Source: Bacteroidales bacterium
Lineage (GTDB): Bacteria > Bacteroidota > Bacteroidia > Bacteroidales > Paludibacteraceae
DNA length: 64,000 nucleotides
Reading direction: 5' to 3'
Assembly: GCA_015061165.1 (NCBI GenBank)
Contig: SUXC01000011.1
Coordinates: forward strand, 1-64,000
Shown: one piece after another, positions 1 through 7,999 of the stretch
Layout of the letters: each line of letters opens with the position of its first letter
Position numbering within the stretch: position 1 is the stretch's first letter
Program-made: the position numbers and the translations under genes
Notes under the pieces: model-generated
Told to the model about the DNA's origin: nothing
Database searches by the model: none
The model's input: only the letters and a program-made list of their open reading frames with translations

Positions 1-1
1 T

Positions 2-85
2 ACTAATAAACTTATCCGTCAAGCATTCGCTGTTGTTAATAATAATCAACCTTATATCGATGGATATGTATCAACTTTTGCATAA
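2..85 (+). CDS. C-terminal fragment of a probable transposase
   Basis: An open frame enters from the left edge and ends at TAA (83-85), leaving 27 residues with the pattern NKLIRQAFAVV...QPYIDGYVS. The run 'K-L-(I/L)-R-x-x-F-A-(V/L)-(L/V)-x-x-x-x-x-Y' resembles the extreme C-terminus of IS110/IS116-type transposases as I remember them. Only the tail is visible, so the family is tentative. A strong inverted repeat follows at 207-259 and may belong to the same element's right side. It could equally be the end of an unrelated protein. Confidence 0.35.
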   Translation, partial: TNKLIRQAFAVVNNNQPYIDGYVSTFA

Positions 86-206
86 AAATCGCTTTTTTTG
101 TTAAAAATTTATTATAGTTCGTCAATTAAGGTTGTCAATTGTCGTCAATCTTTTGAACAAAAATACGGCACACTGTGCCTGCAAAAATATATAAAAATCG
201 AGGGGT

Positions 207-259
207 ATCTTTTGTTTTGCCCAAAAGAATGCAATTGCATTGGTGGGCAAACAAAAGAT
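207..259. repeat. Long inverted repeat with a nested palindrome
   Basis: The left arm 207-222 (ATCTTTTGTTTTGCCC) pairs with the right arm 245-259 (GGGCAAACAAAAGAT) with one unpaired base. Between them lies the palindrome AATGCAATTGCATT at 228-241. It sits between the probable transposase tail and the 3' end of the AAA+ gene. It could be a bidirectional terminator (T- and A-rich flanks) or a structured end of an insertion sequence. No gene is seen between 86 and 316. Confidence 0.6.
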
Positions 260-316
260 GAAAATTTTAACAAAATTCCCGTTCACGACAACACAGCGAT
301 TGACTGGCAAACCATA

Positions 317-1873
317 TTAACGAAATCCTATTTGATTAAGAGATGCCGTATGGCGTATGGCGGGATCTATATGTTTACGGCTTTCTTCGTATGTCTTTAG
401 TTCGTTTTTATTGACGGAAGGACCACCTTCACGGATGACTTGCTCAAGGAGTTGCTGAGTGATGATAGCATCCTCATGGAAAGCACGAGCCGCTGCTTCA
501 TCACATATCTGACGAATATCCGAAGATATATACCCGCCCGATGTTAAACGGCTAAGGCGTTGGCAGTCAATACTCTTATCAATAGGACGACCTGCCAAAT
601 AAGCATGGAAAATTTCTTTGCGAGTTTGCTCGTCAGGCACTGGAACATACACGCGTTTATCAAAGCGTCCACTACGTAAGATAGCACTATCCATGAATTG
701 TGGGCGATTGGTAGTACCAATGAGAAAGATTCCGCGCTCACCGCAATTATTCATTTCGGATAAAAAAGCATTGGTGTCTTCTGCCATCTTCGCCATATTT
801 GGGTCATTGCGATTGGGTACCATGGTTTCAATCTCATCCAAAATCAGAACTATTGGCGCATTTTGCTCGGCTTGTTGGAAGAGTTGTTTGACCAAGCGCT
901 GTGTGCCGTGTATGAATGTAGAAGCGATGTCTTGTGCGTTCACAATGGCATAATTCATTTGGCATTCGGCAGCAAATTTCTGCGCAATGGTGGTTTTACC
1001 ACATCCAGGAGGCCCATATAGAAGGATACCATTGGGGATGGCGAGTTTGTATTTGCGCGCCTTCTCGGGGTTCTTCATAATCGCCACTACACCTTTGCGA
1101 AGATATTGCTTGAGGTCGTGCAAGCCGACAAGATCGTCCATATTGCCTTCGTTGTCTTTTTGTACTTGTAAGAAAAACTCAGTTTGGCTCAAACTAATCT
1201 GCTTGAAGTAATCAATTTGCTGTTCGAATTGTTCGAGCTGATCGATATCCTCGTCTATTTCGTCGTCTGATGGTGGTGGCGTGGTGATTGATTCTTGCAT
1301 TGCTTCAATCGTGAAACGACTGATAGTTTCATCCAATGCCACAGGGAAGAGCACCATAAAGTCGTCAATAAATGCATCGATAGACTTGTAACGATATTTA
1401 CGCGGAGTGCTTAAACCTTTGGAGAATATACCGCGTAAAGAAGGAGGTATTAACGATAAGTCAAGCAATTGGTTCTTGCGTGCTTTCAAAAGGAGGTCAA
1501 TACTCTCTTTAGTGTTGAATATTGTTTCTGGCAGGTGGCTGACATAGGGGATTTGACCAGTCAGCAGTTTGTATAAGATGGAGAACAAGGCAAAAACGGT
1601 ACAAGAAGGATCCCATGGTTTGCCTTGTAGGTATTCAGTTGGATAGTAAGCATAATCCGTATGGGGAGGTGGAGATTTGACAACTTCTACCAACTCTATG
1701 CGTTCTTTCCAATTATCATTAACTAGAATACTATTGGGATTAACACCCTCGAAGAGCTCGTCTTGGTTCTTGCATATTGCATAGTCAATGCCGAGTGTTT
1801 CAAAGATATTTAGCATATACGAAGGATAATCGAAATTATCCTCACTTTGTATTATTTGGTTTAGAGTGATCAT
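317..1873 (-). CDS. AAA+ ATPase with an N-terminal degenerate protein-kinase C-lobe-like domain
   Basis: 518 aa, no signal peptide, so probably cytoplasmic. The C-terminal half is a classical AAA+ module: Walker A GPPGCGKT at 287-294, Walker B LILDE at 343-347, sensor-1 TTNR at 387-390 and an arginine-finger stretch LRSGRFDKR at 399-407, as in FtsH/Cdc48-class ATPases. Residues about 30-172 read like the C-lobe of a Ser/Thr kinase: GVNPNSILV at 43-51 where kinases have HRDLKPxNILV, PTEYLQG near 78-84 in the APE position, VFALFSILYKLLTGQIPY at 93-110 in the helix-F/G region, and a PRKYRYKSIDAF segment matching the 'P..RY.S..E' end. The catalytic Asp of HRD and the DFG motif are absent and there is no N-lobe or Gly-rich loop, so I infer a pseudokinase remnant. 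An acidic linker (200-220) joins the two halves. It follows the WG-like membrane protein by 23 nt and is probably co-transcribed with it. Confidence 0.85.
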   Translation of the reverse strand: MITLNQIIQSEDNFDYPSYMLNIFETLGIDYAICKNQDELFEGVNPNSILVNDNWKERIELVEVVKSPPPHTDYAYYPTEYLQGKPWDPSCTVFALFSILYKLLTGQIPYVSHLPETIFNTKESIDLLLKARKNQLLDLSLIPPSLRGIFSKGLSTPRKYRYKSIDAFIDDFMVLFPVALDETISRFTIEAMQESITTPPPSDDEIDEDIDQLEQFEQQIDYFKQISLSQTEFFLQVQKDNEGNMDDLVGLHDLKQYLRKGVVAIMKNPEKARKYKLAIPNGILLYGPPGCGKTTIAQKFAAECQMNYAIVNAQDIASTFIHGTQRLVKQLFQQAEQNAPIVLILDEIETMVPNRNDPNMAKMAEDTNAFLSEMNNCGERGIFLIGTTNRPQFMDSAILRSGRFDKRVYVPVPDEQTRKEIFHAYLAGRPIDKSIDCQRLSRLTSGGYISSDIRQICDEAAARAFHEDAIITQQLLEQVIREGGPSVNKNELKTYEESRKHIDPAIRHTASLNQIGFR

Positions 1874-1896
1874 TGTAGTAGGGGATTTGAGGTGAG

Positions 1897-2691
1897 TTAC
1901 TTGATTATTTCTCCGTTTTGATTGACTAATACGCTTATTTCGGAGTATTCATATTCGCAGAGAAAAACATTCTGTGTTAGTGCTGATATGTCAGAAAAAA
2001 GCGGTTGGGTCAGGCGGGTGAAATTAGAGGACATTAGGCCATAAGCATGATTGATATCTTCGTAAATGTAGAAATTAGTAGGCAGGTAGTTGGTGGTAGT
2101 ATATCCATCTTCGTCCTCCGACATAATGGAATAGGTAAGAGGCGTGATGGATAGATAGAGCCAGTTAGAGAGTTCGGAGTTGATGACCTCGCCTTGGGGG
2201 TTAATATAATATAAGGTGTCGTGGATCAATGCCATAGCACGGTTATCATAGAACGAGTAGGCATAGTCGTATTGGTGGTTGTTGAGGAAGGATAGTGTGT
2301 TTAGATTGAGATAGCGATACTTGTCGTTATCCATCTGTGCGATAGCTATAGTGTCACTACCGGCATATTGCAGAGATGTACACCCCTTGATAATACGGCG
2401 ATGTGGTGTAGGATCAACGAAGCAATGGTTTTCTGCGTCATAGTAGTAGCCCGCGTTGCCAACCGCGACCAAGTTATCCATTGAGAACCAACGATTATAG
2501 CCACATTGAATGCCGAAGATGACAGCAATGATAACGCCAACAAAGAGAGCGATAATGGTTAGTGCTGTGGCTCCACCTAAAATAGATGACAGTGCGATGG
2601 AGAAGTAATCTTTTTGAGGAGTGAGATCGGTGGATGCTTGTGGGGCGTCTTGCTCCTGCATTTCAGGATTGATAGGTTGTTGTGTTTGCAT
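1897..2691 (-). CDS. Single-pass membrane protein with WG-repeat-like ectodomain
   Basis: 264 aa. A polar N-terminus (about 30 residues, Gln/Pro rich) is followed by one hydrophobic segment at about 31-60 and a C-terminal domain. That domain has loose repeats of the type 'YDYAYSFYDNRAMAL...YYINPQGEVI', which resembles WG (KWG/Leptospira-type) beta-propeller-like repeats; the last repeat ends VNQNGEIIK. The cytoplasmic N-terminus and extracytoplasmic repeats are inferred from this layout. It is the first gene of an operon with the AAA+/pseudokinase protein downstream, and a good promoter lies at 2762-2791. Function unknown; a membrane sensor or anchor for the ATPase is a guess from adjacency. 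Confidence 0.7.
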   Translation of the reverse strand: MQTQQPINPEMQEQDAPQASTDLTPQKDYFSIALSSILGGATALTIIALFVGVIIAVIFGIQCGYNRWFSMDNLVAVGNAGYYYDAENHCFVDPTPHRRIIKGCTSLQYAGSDTIAIAQMDNDKYRYLNLNTLSFLNNHQYDYAYSFYDNRAMALIHDTLYYINPQGEVINSELSNWLYLSITPLTYSIMSEDEDGYTTTNYLPTNFYIYEDINHAYGLMSSNFTRLTQPLFSDISALTQNVFLCEYEYSEISVLVNQNGEIIK

Positions 2692-2761
2692 AGTTGTAAA
2701 GTTTTTAAGTTAGACAAATCAGTTAAAGGGTTTAATGACAACGGTGTTTGTATTTCGCCGA

Positions 2762-2791
2762 CAAAGGTACTATTCTTTTTTTATACCACAA
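2762..2791 (-). promoter_or_regulatory. Bacteroidota promoter for the WG-like/AAA+ operon
   Basis: On the minus strand TACCTTTG (2762-2769) lies 19 bp from TTG (2789-2791). It lies about 70 bp upstream of the ATG at 2691. Confidence 0.7.
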
Positions 2792-2968
2792 AATTAATCT
2801 TTTGTTTGCAAGGTTGAATACAATTTAATGATTCTCAATGTACGCTAGTGTCCTTTTTTAGAAGACAACACCAACAACATTGCGCGCAAAACAACACATT
2901 GCGCGCTCGGGGAACACACCCCGCGGTGGGGGGCAAAATGTCCGTTTATAAGAAAGAGGGAAAGTGGG

Positions 2969-3120
2969 CAATCTTAACAAACAGCACTTTTTTCAAAATG
3001 GCAGTGTCGGGGAGTTCTTAGGAAACTCTTTGGTTTGTCTTTGGTTCTTCCTTGGTCTTTAACCCGAATGAGATTGGGTAGGTGCAAGGGAATGGAAATC
3101 TTAAGAAAAGTACTTTTTAG
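2969..3120 (-). repeat. Dispersed 3'-associated element, copy A
   Basis: Starts CAATCTTAACAAACAGCAC on the plus strand and ends near 3120 with a related 24-bp direct repeat (ATCTTAAGAAAAGTACTTTT). The centre has a run of short Y-rich units ending in TTGG. Same family as copies at 22881-23022 and 48082-48210. Like those two it lies downstream of a transcription unit (the rlmI-type gene) and in the same relative orientation. Confidence 0.75.
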
Positions 3121-3251
3121 AGAAAAGAACAACACGGCGAACCATCGCTGTGCACATGACAGACGGCTGGAGCAAAATCAACAATACAACAATGTGAGAA
3201 TACCCGAATGATATTCGGGAAAATAAACAAAGAAAACAGCCCAAACAATTT

Positions 3252-4505
3252 TTACTCCACCTGCAAGACCAGGCCTTTGAGGTATTCGCCCTCGGGGTGG
3301 TAGATATTGATAGGATGGTCGGCGGGTTGGTGCAACTGGTGCAAGATACGCACCTTACGTCCCACCTGTGCCGCAGCAGAGAAGACCGCCAAACGGAACA
3401 TATCCTTATCAATGGCTTGTGAACAGGAGAACGTGAAGAGAATACCTCCTGGACGGATGGCCTGTATGCCTTTAGCATTCAAGCGTTGGTAGCCACGCAG
3501 GGCGTTCTTAACAGCATCGCGGTGTTTGGCAAAAGCAGGTGGGTCAAGCACAATCAAATCGTACTTATTTTGATTTTTAGCCATAAACTCAAATGCCTCC
3601 TCTGCAAATGCTTCGTGTGGCACATTCTCGCCAAAATTGTGCGCCACATTGCTACGCACCAAGTCAATGGCTTTTTGACTCACATCTACCGAGTGCACCA
3701 GTTTGGCTCCGCCACGAAGGGCATACACAGAGAAACCACCCGTATAGCAAAACATATTCAGCACCTCCTTGCCCTGCGCATATTGCTCCAATAAGGAACG
3801 ATTGTCGCGTTGGTCAATAAAGAAGCCTGTTTTTTGTCCGCGTAGCCAATCAATACGAAAGTCCAAACCGTTCTCTTTTGCCCAAAAATCTCCGTTGAAA
3901 TCGGCTTTTTCTGCACCAATGAGATAGCCCACGCGCTCGCCCTGAATAGGTGCTTTATGTGGCAACGTGTCATCGGACTTGTAATACACTTTGTCTATTT
4001 GCGGTATATTGTGCACGATTGCTTCCGCTATCTCCTGACGATGTTGATGCATACCGATGGAATGGGCTTGAATAACTGCTGTATCTGCATACACATCTAC
4101 AATCAATCCTGGCAGAAAATCGCCTTCGCCATGCACAAGGCGATAGGTGTTGTTAATCGGGTATTGGGTATTGGGTATTGGATATTGGGTATCGGGAATC
4201 AAAGTAATCAACCCTAACGCCTCGCGAACCTTGTAGGCAGCGCGGATGCGTTCTTGCCAGAAATCAGCAGGCAACTCCCCTACTCCAAAAGCCAATATAC
4301 GCACTGCAATAGAACCTATTTGGTAGTGTCCGACCCCCAAGATTTTGCCGTTGGAATCGAGCACTTGTACCACTTCGCCCTCTTGTGGCTGTGGATATGG
4401 ATAATCGGCCTCGAGTTGGATACTGCGTATCGCACCCGAGAACACCCAAGGGTGGAATCGGAGAAGGGATTCTTCTTTATGAGGTTTTAAATAGACGGTT
4501 GTCAT
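3252..4505 (-). CDS. rlmI: Class I SAM-dependent rRNA methyltransferase, RlmI type
   Basis: 417 aa. N-terminal PUA-like domain (residues 1-75, with HPWVFSGAI), a central linker domain and a Rossmann methyltransferase domain with LNMFCYTGGFSVYAL (SAM-binding motif I), LDPPAFAK (the DPPxF motif) and FTFSCSQ (candidate catalytic Cys). RlmI makes m5C in 23S rRNA in E. coli; target here inferred. The protein is about 20 residues longer than usual, and the extra piece is at 103-119, a repetitive IPDTQYPIPNTQYPI-type insert encoded by tandem 'ggtattg'-type microrepeats at about 4150-4202. It heads a minus-strand block with the exonuclease and DUF5063 genes upstream of it (29-bp gap to the exonuclease gene). 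Confidence 0.85.
   Translation of the reverse strand: MTTVYLKPHKEESLLRFHPWVFSGAIRSIQLEADYPYPQPQEGEVVQVLDSNGKILGVGHYQIGSIAVRILAFGVGELPADFWQERIRAAYKVREALGLITLIPDTQYPIPNTQYPINNTYRLVHGEGDFLPGLIVDVYADTAVIQAHSIGMHQHRQEIAEAIVHNIPQIDKVYYKSDDTLPHKAPIQGERVGYLIGAEKADFNGDFWAKENGLDFRIDWLRGQKTGFFIDQRDNRSLLEQYAQGKEVLNMFCYTGGFSVYALRGGAKLVHSVDVSQKAIDLVRSNVAHNFGENVPHEAFAEEAFEFMAKNQNKYDLIVLDPPAFAKHRDAVKNALRGYQRLNAKGIQAIRPGGILFTFSCSQAIDKDMFRLAVFSAAAQVGRKVRILHQLHQPADHPINIYHPEGEYLKGLVLQVE
4150..4202. repeat. In-frame microrepeat inside rlmI
   Basis: Four to five variants of a 'GGGTATT' heptamer-type unit (gggtattg, ggatattg, gggtatcg) in tandem. They encode the QYPI/NTQ repeat of the RlmI protein. The same kind of unit occurs in non-coding DNA and in other genes of this window (11246-11276, 28531-28556, 54077-54118, 59033-59070). 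Confidence 0.8.
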
Positions 4506-4534
4506 TGTTTAGTGTAAGGTTGAAAGTTGAAAGT

Positions 4535-5254
4535 TTAAAGGCTGGGGGTTAGAGGCAGAGTGCTTTCAGCACATTTTTTCGCCATTGCCTCCTGTTGGCG
4601 CAGGATTTGGGCTTCTTTCTCAGCGCATTTGAGGGCTTCCATAGCGCGCTTGGAAAGAGGCTTAACCTGTTGCAGCGCCAAATAGATACTCAATGTAGCC
4701 CATGCATCGGTAGAGGCATAACGAGCCTGCTCGGGAGTAAGGTGCGAGTTCTCCCAATTGGTCAATTGCTGCGCTTTGCTAATCTTCTTGCCAAAGATAA
4801 TAGCAAATATCTTTTGCAACCCCAACTCCATAATACCATACTTGCACACCAAAGATTGCAGGTCTATGCAATTTGCAGGCTTAAAGTCGCGTCTTCTGCG
4901 CAGTCCGTTGATATCATCCTTGAAAGCCAAACCCACCTTACATATATCAGGATTGGCAAAGATTTGTGCGATTTCAACGGGCATACCCACATGTGTTAAT
5001 CGGAAAAGATAGCAACGCTCCAAGGTGGCTATCTGCACCAACGCTGTGGGATAATGCACCCCGCGTTTGAACGACGGACGTGCCTCGGTATCTACACCCA
5101 AAACGCTATGTTGGCGCAGATATGCAGCAGCATCTGCCACCATGTCGGGCTTGTCCACCAGTATCACCTCTCCTTCGAAAAAAGTGACGGGCAAGGTCTG
5201 AATCGTAGCCTTGTCAATATGTGGTGCAAAAGTATTTGGCAAAAAACTACTCAT
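4535..5254 (-). CDS. 3'-5' exonuclease, DEDDy (RNase D-like) family
   Basis: 239 aa. Exo I motif VDTEARPS, Exo II in KVGLAFKDDINGL and Exo III ARYASTDAWATLSIY (Y...D), giving the DEDDy set of acidic residues. Only the exonuclease domain is present; there is no HRDC domain, so it is the short Bacteroidota form rather than a full RNase D. Likely acts on RNA 3' ends in the cytoplasm (inferred from family). Its start overlaps the stop region of the DUF5063 gene by 8 nt, so translation is probably coupled; this pairing with DUF5063 is one I recognise from other Bacteroidota. Confidence 0.85.
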   Translation of the reverse strand: MSSFLPNTFAPHIDKATIQTLPVTFFEGEVILVDKPDMVADAAAYLRQHSVLGVDTEARPSFKRGVHYPTALVQIATLERCYLFRLTHVGMPVEIAQIFANPDICKVGLAFKDDINGLRRRRDFKPANCIDLQSLVCKYGIMELGLQKIFAIIFGKKISKAQQLTNWENSHLTPEQARYASTDAWATLSIYLALQQVKPLSKRAMEALKCAEKEAQILRQQEAMAKKCAESTLPLTPSL

Positions 5255-5771
5255 CGGTGGCTAATGATAATGCATGCAGGGGGCGAAGCACATTGAGCAG
5301 TTTCTGTCCCCAATGTTGTTCGAAAGCATCCAAACAAGTTACCAACGCATCGTTCATCACAGCCTCTTCGCGCGTTTGATAATTGCATGCTAAGTCCTTA
5401 ATCTCTTGGTAAATATCGGCAATATTTTCCGAAATAAATGCCGTGATTGGCTCATCCGAGTAGCGCATATCCTCCACAAAAACCTCAAGGTACGTATCGT
5501 CCGTACCCAATTTCTGCGCAATCTGTAGGCGCAAATCTTCGTACTCCTGCTCCGAAACAAAGCGTTCGGAATAGCCGTCTAACTCCTCATTTCCCTTAGG
5601 CAAAAGGTGCGCCTTAATGTATAGCAGAGGCAATAAACATAGCATTTTCTCGATAAAATCAGACTTTTCATGCTCAGCCACCTGCTCTAAGTAGAGGCAA
5701 AGTTGCACAGCCACCGTTACAAACTCAATGGCTGGTTCTTGGTAAACATAATGCGTATTCGAATCACTCAT
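5247..5771 (-). CDS. DUF5063 domain-containing protein
   Basis: 174 aa, soluble, mostly helical, acidic. The N-terminal pattern VYQEPAIEFVTVAVQLCLYLE followed by KMLCLLPLLYIKAHLLP is the DUF5063 signature as I know it. Function unknown. First gene of the minus-strand operon that continues with the DEDD exonuclease (8-nt overlap) and the RlmI-type methyltransferase, which hints at a role around RNA metabolism but does not prove it. Its promoter at 5788-5818 leaves a leader of roughly 10 nt. Confidence 0.8.
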   Translation of the reverse strand: MSDSNTHYVYQEPAIEFVTVAVQLCLYLEQVAEHEKSDFIEKMLCLLPLLYIKAHLLPKGNEELDGYSERFVSEQEYEDLRLQIAQKLGTDDTYLEVFVEDMRYSDEPITAFISENIADIYQEIKDLACNYQTREEAVMNDALVTCLDAFEQHWGQKLLNVLRPLHALSLATDE

Positions 5772-5787
5772 AATTCAAAAATTTCTG

Positions 5788-5818
5788 CAAAATTACTACA
5801 TTTTTTGCAAATATACAA
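5788..5818 (-). promoter_or_regulatory. Bacteroidota promoter for the DUF5063 operon
   Basis: Minus-strand TAATTTTG (5788-5795), 20-bp spacer, TTG (5816-5818). Divergent from the dacB promoter. Confidence 0.75.
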
Positions 5819-5825
5819 ACCTTTT

Positions 5826-5856
5826 TTGCTTTTCTCAATAAAAAAGCGTACCTTTG
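5826..5856 (+). promoter_or_regulatory. Bacteroidota promoter for dacB-birA-rfbB
   Basis: TTG (5826-5828), 20-bp spacer, TACCTTTG (5849-5856). The TTG inside the -7 box could be mistaken for the dacB start; the box explains it and the ATG at 5875 is preferred. Confidence 0.8.
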
Positions 5857-5874
5857 CAGCAAAATTGGAAGATT

Positions 5875-7254
5875 ATGCTTAAATTACTACTCATATTATC
5901 TATTCTCACCACTCATCCTAACACACAGGATGCCAATATTGGTGTATTAATTTGCGATTACCATTCTGGCGACACGATTGATTCGTATCGTCCAAATTCG
6001 GTTATCCCTCCTGCCTCCACTATGAAACTGCTGACTGCTGCCACGGCGCTGGAACTGTGGGGCGGTGATCATCGTATCCAGACACCTATCACCTATTCTG
6101 GCTATATCAAAGACGGCATATTGTATGGCGACTTGTATATCGAAGGGCGTGGCGACCCTACTTTTGGTTCGCGCTATGTGGGCGACAGGAACTTCATGTA
6201 CAAATGGGTGCATCGCCTGCGCGAAGCAGGTATTCAGCATATCACAGGTTCGGTGGTGGCAGACCTGAGTTATTTCGACGGAAACGCACTGAACCCTGCA
6301 TGGCTATGGGAAGATGCGGGTAACTATTACGCCCCAGGCATCTTCTCACTTGCCTATCAGGATAATACGATGAATATCGTGCTGCGAAGTGGTGCTGTGG
6401 GCAGCATTGCCGAAGTGTTATACACTACTCCTGATATACCCGAAATAGAATTTGAGAACCATATCCGTTGCACACATATTACCTACGATGGGGCTTTTGT
6501 GCACGGTGTACCATACAACAACACGCGCTATCTGGTGGGAAGCGTACCATCGAACAGACAGACCTTTGGTGTGCGTGGCGACATTCCTAATCCGGGATTG
6601 ATATTGGTACGCGATTTTACTAAAATCCTTAGAAATAGCGGTATCACGGTAGATGGCACGGAGAGTTATCTAAGCGAAAAGCCTATGAACGCACCCGCAC
6701 GAACACTACTCTTTACGCACGAGAGCGAACCGCTATCCGAGATTATTCGCCACACGGAACAAGAGTCGGACAACCTGTATGCCGAGATGCTGTTCCGCAC
6801 TTTTGGTGCCAAGTATTCGGTGCCATGTACTATCCACAACTCCTGCGATTTTATCCGCGAATATTGGAAAAACCGCGGAGTTAGTTTGCGCAGTGCAAAG
6901 ATTTTGGACGGTTGTGGATTAGCACCACAGGAGGTTATTTCGCCATCTATGTATGTACAATTGCTGCGCTATATGTATGGTTCTAAGCATAAAGAGGTGT
7001 TTTTGGCTTCGCTGCCGTGCAGCGGTGAGAGTGGTACACTCAGTTCGTTCTTGCGGGACACGCCTTTACATGGCAAAGTGTATGCCAAAAGTGGAACGAT
7101 TGGCGGAACCAAGAACTACGCAGGATACATCTTCCTGCCCGATGGCAGGGTGTGGGTGTTTGCTGTTATGGTGAATAGTGCCAATTGCAAAACACGAAAA
7201 ATACAACGCGTGATCGAGCAATACCTACTGGATGTATATCAAGCAAACATATAG
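5875..7254 (+). CDS. dacB: D-alanyl-D-alanine carboxypeptidase/endopeptidase, PBP4 (DacB) family
   Basis: 459 aa from the ATG at 5875. Serine-acyltransferase motifs are all present: S48-T-M-K51 (SxxK), S298-D-N and K405-S-G-T. The hydrophobic N-terminus (LKLLLILSIL) is a signal sequence, so the enzyme should act in the periplasm on peptidoglycan stem peptides and cross-links. A large domain is inserted between SxxK and SDN, typical of peptidase S13. The in-frame extension to 5854 starts at a TTG that is part of the promoter and is rejected. The 3' end overlaps birA by 23 nt. Confidence 0.92.
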   Translation: MLKLLLILSILTTHPNTQDANIGVLICDYHSGDTIDSYRPNSVIPPASTMKLLTAATALELWGGDHRIQTPITYSGYIKDGILYGDLYIEGRGDPTFGSRYVGDRNFMYKWVHRLREAGIQHITGSVVADLSYFDGNALNPAWLWEDAGNYYAPGIFSLAYQDNTMNIVLRSGAVGSIAEVLYTTPDIPEIEFENHIRCTHITYDGAFVHGVPYNNTRYLVGSVPSNRQTFGVRGDIPNPGLILVRDFTKILRNSGITVDGTESYLSEKPMNAPARTLLFTHESEPLSEIIRHTEQESDNLYAEMLFRTFGAKYSVPCTIHNSCDFIREYWKNRGVSLRSAKILDGCGLAPQEVISPSMYVQLLRYMYGSKHKEVFLASLPCSGESGTLSSFLRDTPLHGKVYAKSGTIGGTKNYAGYIFLPDGRVWVFAVMVNSANCKTRKIQRVIEQYLLDVYQANI

Positions 7255-7999
7255 TACCTCCAGCCTACTGCGCGAATTGTATTCGGATACATTGCCCCAC
7301 TTATACACTATCCGAACGGACTTTCAAACAGCAGGGCGCGGGCAAGCAGGCAATAGTTGGGAGAGTGAAGATGGCAAGAATCTACTATTCTCCGCCCTAC
7401 TACGCTACAACGAATTGCGTGCCACAGAACAATGGCGATTGTCTATGTTGGTAGCCGTAGCGCTATGGGAAGTGCTGGCAAACCACCTACCCAAAAAGCA
7501 ACTTACAATCAAGTGGCCTAACGATATATATTTTGGTGATAAAAAACTGGTAGGCATATTGATTGAGAATATATTGATTGGCAAACATGTGGGGTATAGC
7601 ATAGCGGGAATCGGTGTGAATGTCAATCAGACTCAGTGGCAAAGTGATGCGCCTAATCCCATTTCGATGAAGGAAATCATGGGGCAGGAGTTTGAGGCTG
7701 AGGCATTGATGAATGAGTGGATTTCCTCGATGAAATTGTGGGAAAACTGTAGTACCGAAGCGCTTTCTGCTGCGTATCTGCAACGCCTCTACCGCCGAGA
7801 AGGTTGGTATATGTATATGGAGCGAGAAGTGAGCGTAGAACCTACCCATATTGTACTTTCCGATGACCCATCGCCTATGGCTAACAGTCCATTTCTTGCC
7901 CAATTCATCGGGATTACTCCTCAAGGAGAACTAATCCTCCTCAACGAAAACAACGAAGACAAAACATACCATTTCAAACAAATACGATTTGTAATATGA
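7232..7999 (+). CDS. birA: Biotin--[acetyl-CoA-carboxylase] ligase
   Basis: 255 aa. Attaches biotin to the carrier protein of biotin-dependent carboxylases via biotinyl-AMP. Seen: the adenylate-binding segment TAGRGQAGNSWES (GRGRxGRxW in the family, slightly divergent here), TIKWPNDIYF and KKLVGILIE with the conserved Lys, and GIGVNVNQ. There is no N-terminal winged helix, so it is a monofunctional ligase, not a repressor. Overlaps dacB by 23 nt and the next gene by 4 nt (ATGA), indicating one operon. Confidence 0.92.
   Translation: MYIKQTYSTSSLLRELYSDTLPHLYTIRTDFQTAGRGQAGNSWESEDGKNLLFSALLRYNELRATEQWRLSMLVAVALWEVLANHLPKKQLTIKWPNDIYFGDKKLVGILIENILIGKHVGYSIAGIGVNVNQTQWQSDAPNPISMKEIMGQEFEAEALMNEWISSMKLWENCSTEALSAAYLQRLYRREGWYMYMEREVSVEPTHIVLSDDPSPMANSPFLAQFIGITPQGELILLNENNEDKTYHFKQIRFVI

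Larger units (their letters stand above)
2692..3251. other. Intergenic region without a gene
   Basis: 560 bp between the WG-like gene and the rlmI-type gene. It contains the promoter at 2762-2791, a GC-rich patch with repeated 'gcgcgc' and 'ccccgcggtgggg' near 2880-2935, and dispersed element copy A (2969-3120). ORFs here are not supported by any recognisable protein. Confidence 0.7.

Noticed and set aside
98-400. 100-aa ORF across the inverted repeat at 207-259
   Set aside because: No recognisable protein content and it crosses a perfect hairpin; it also overlaps the 3' end of the AAA+ gene.
5854-5874. Earlier TTG start for dacB
   Set aside because: The TTG is part of the -7 promoter box; the ATG at 5875 follows the expected transcription start.
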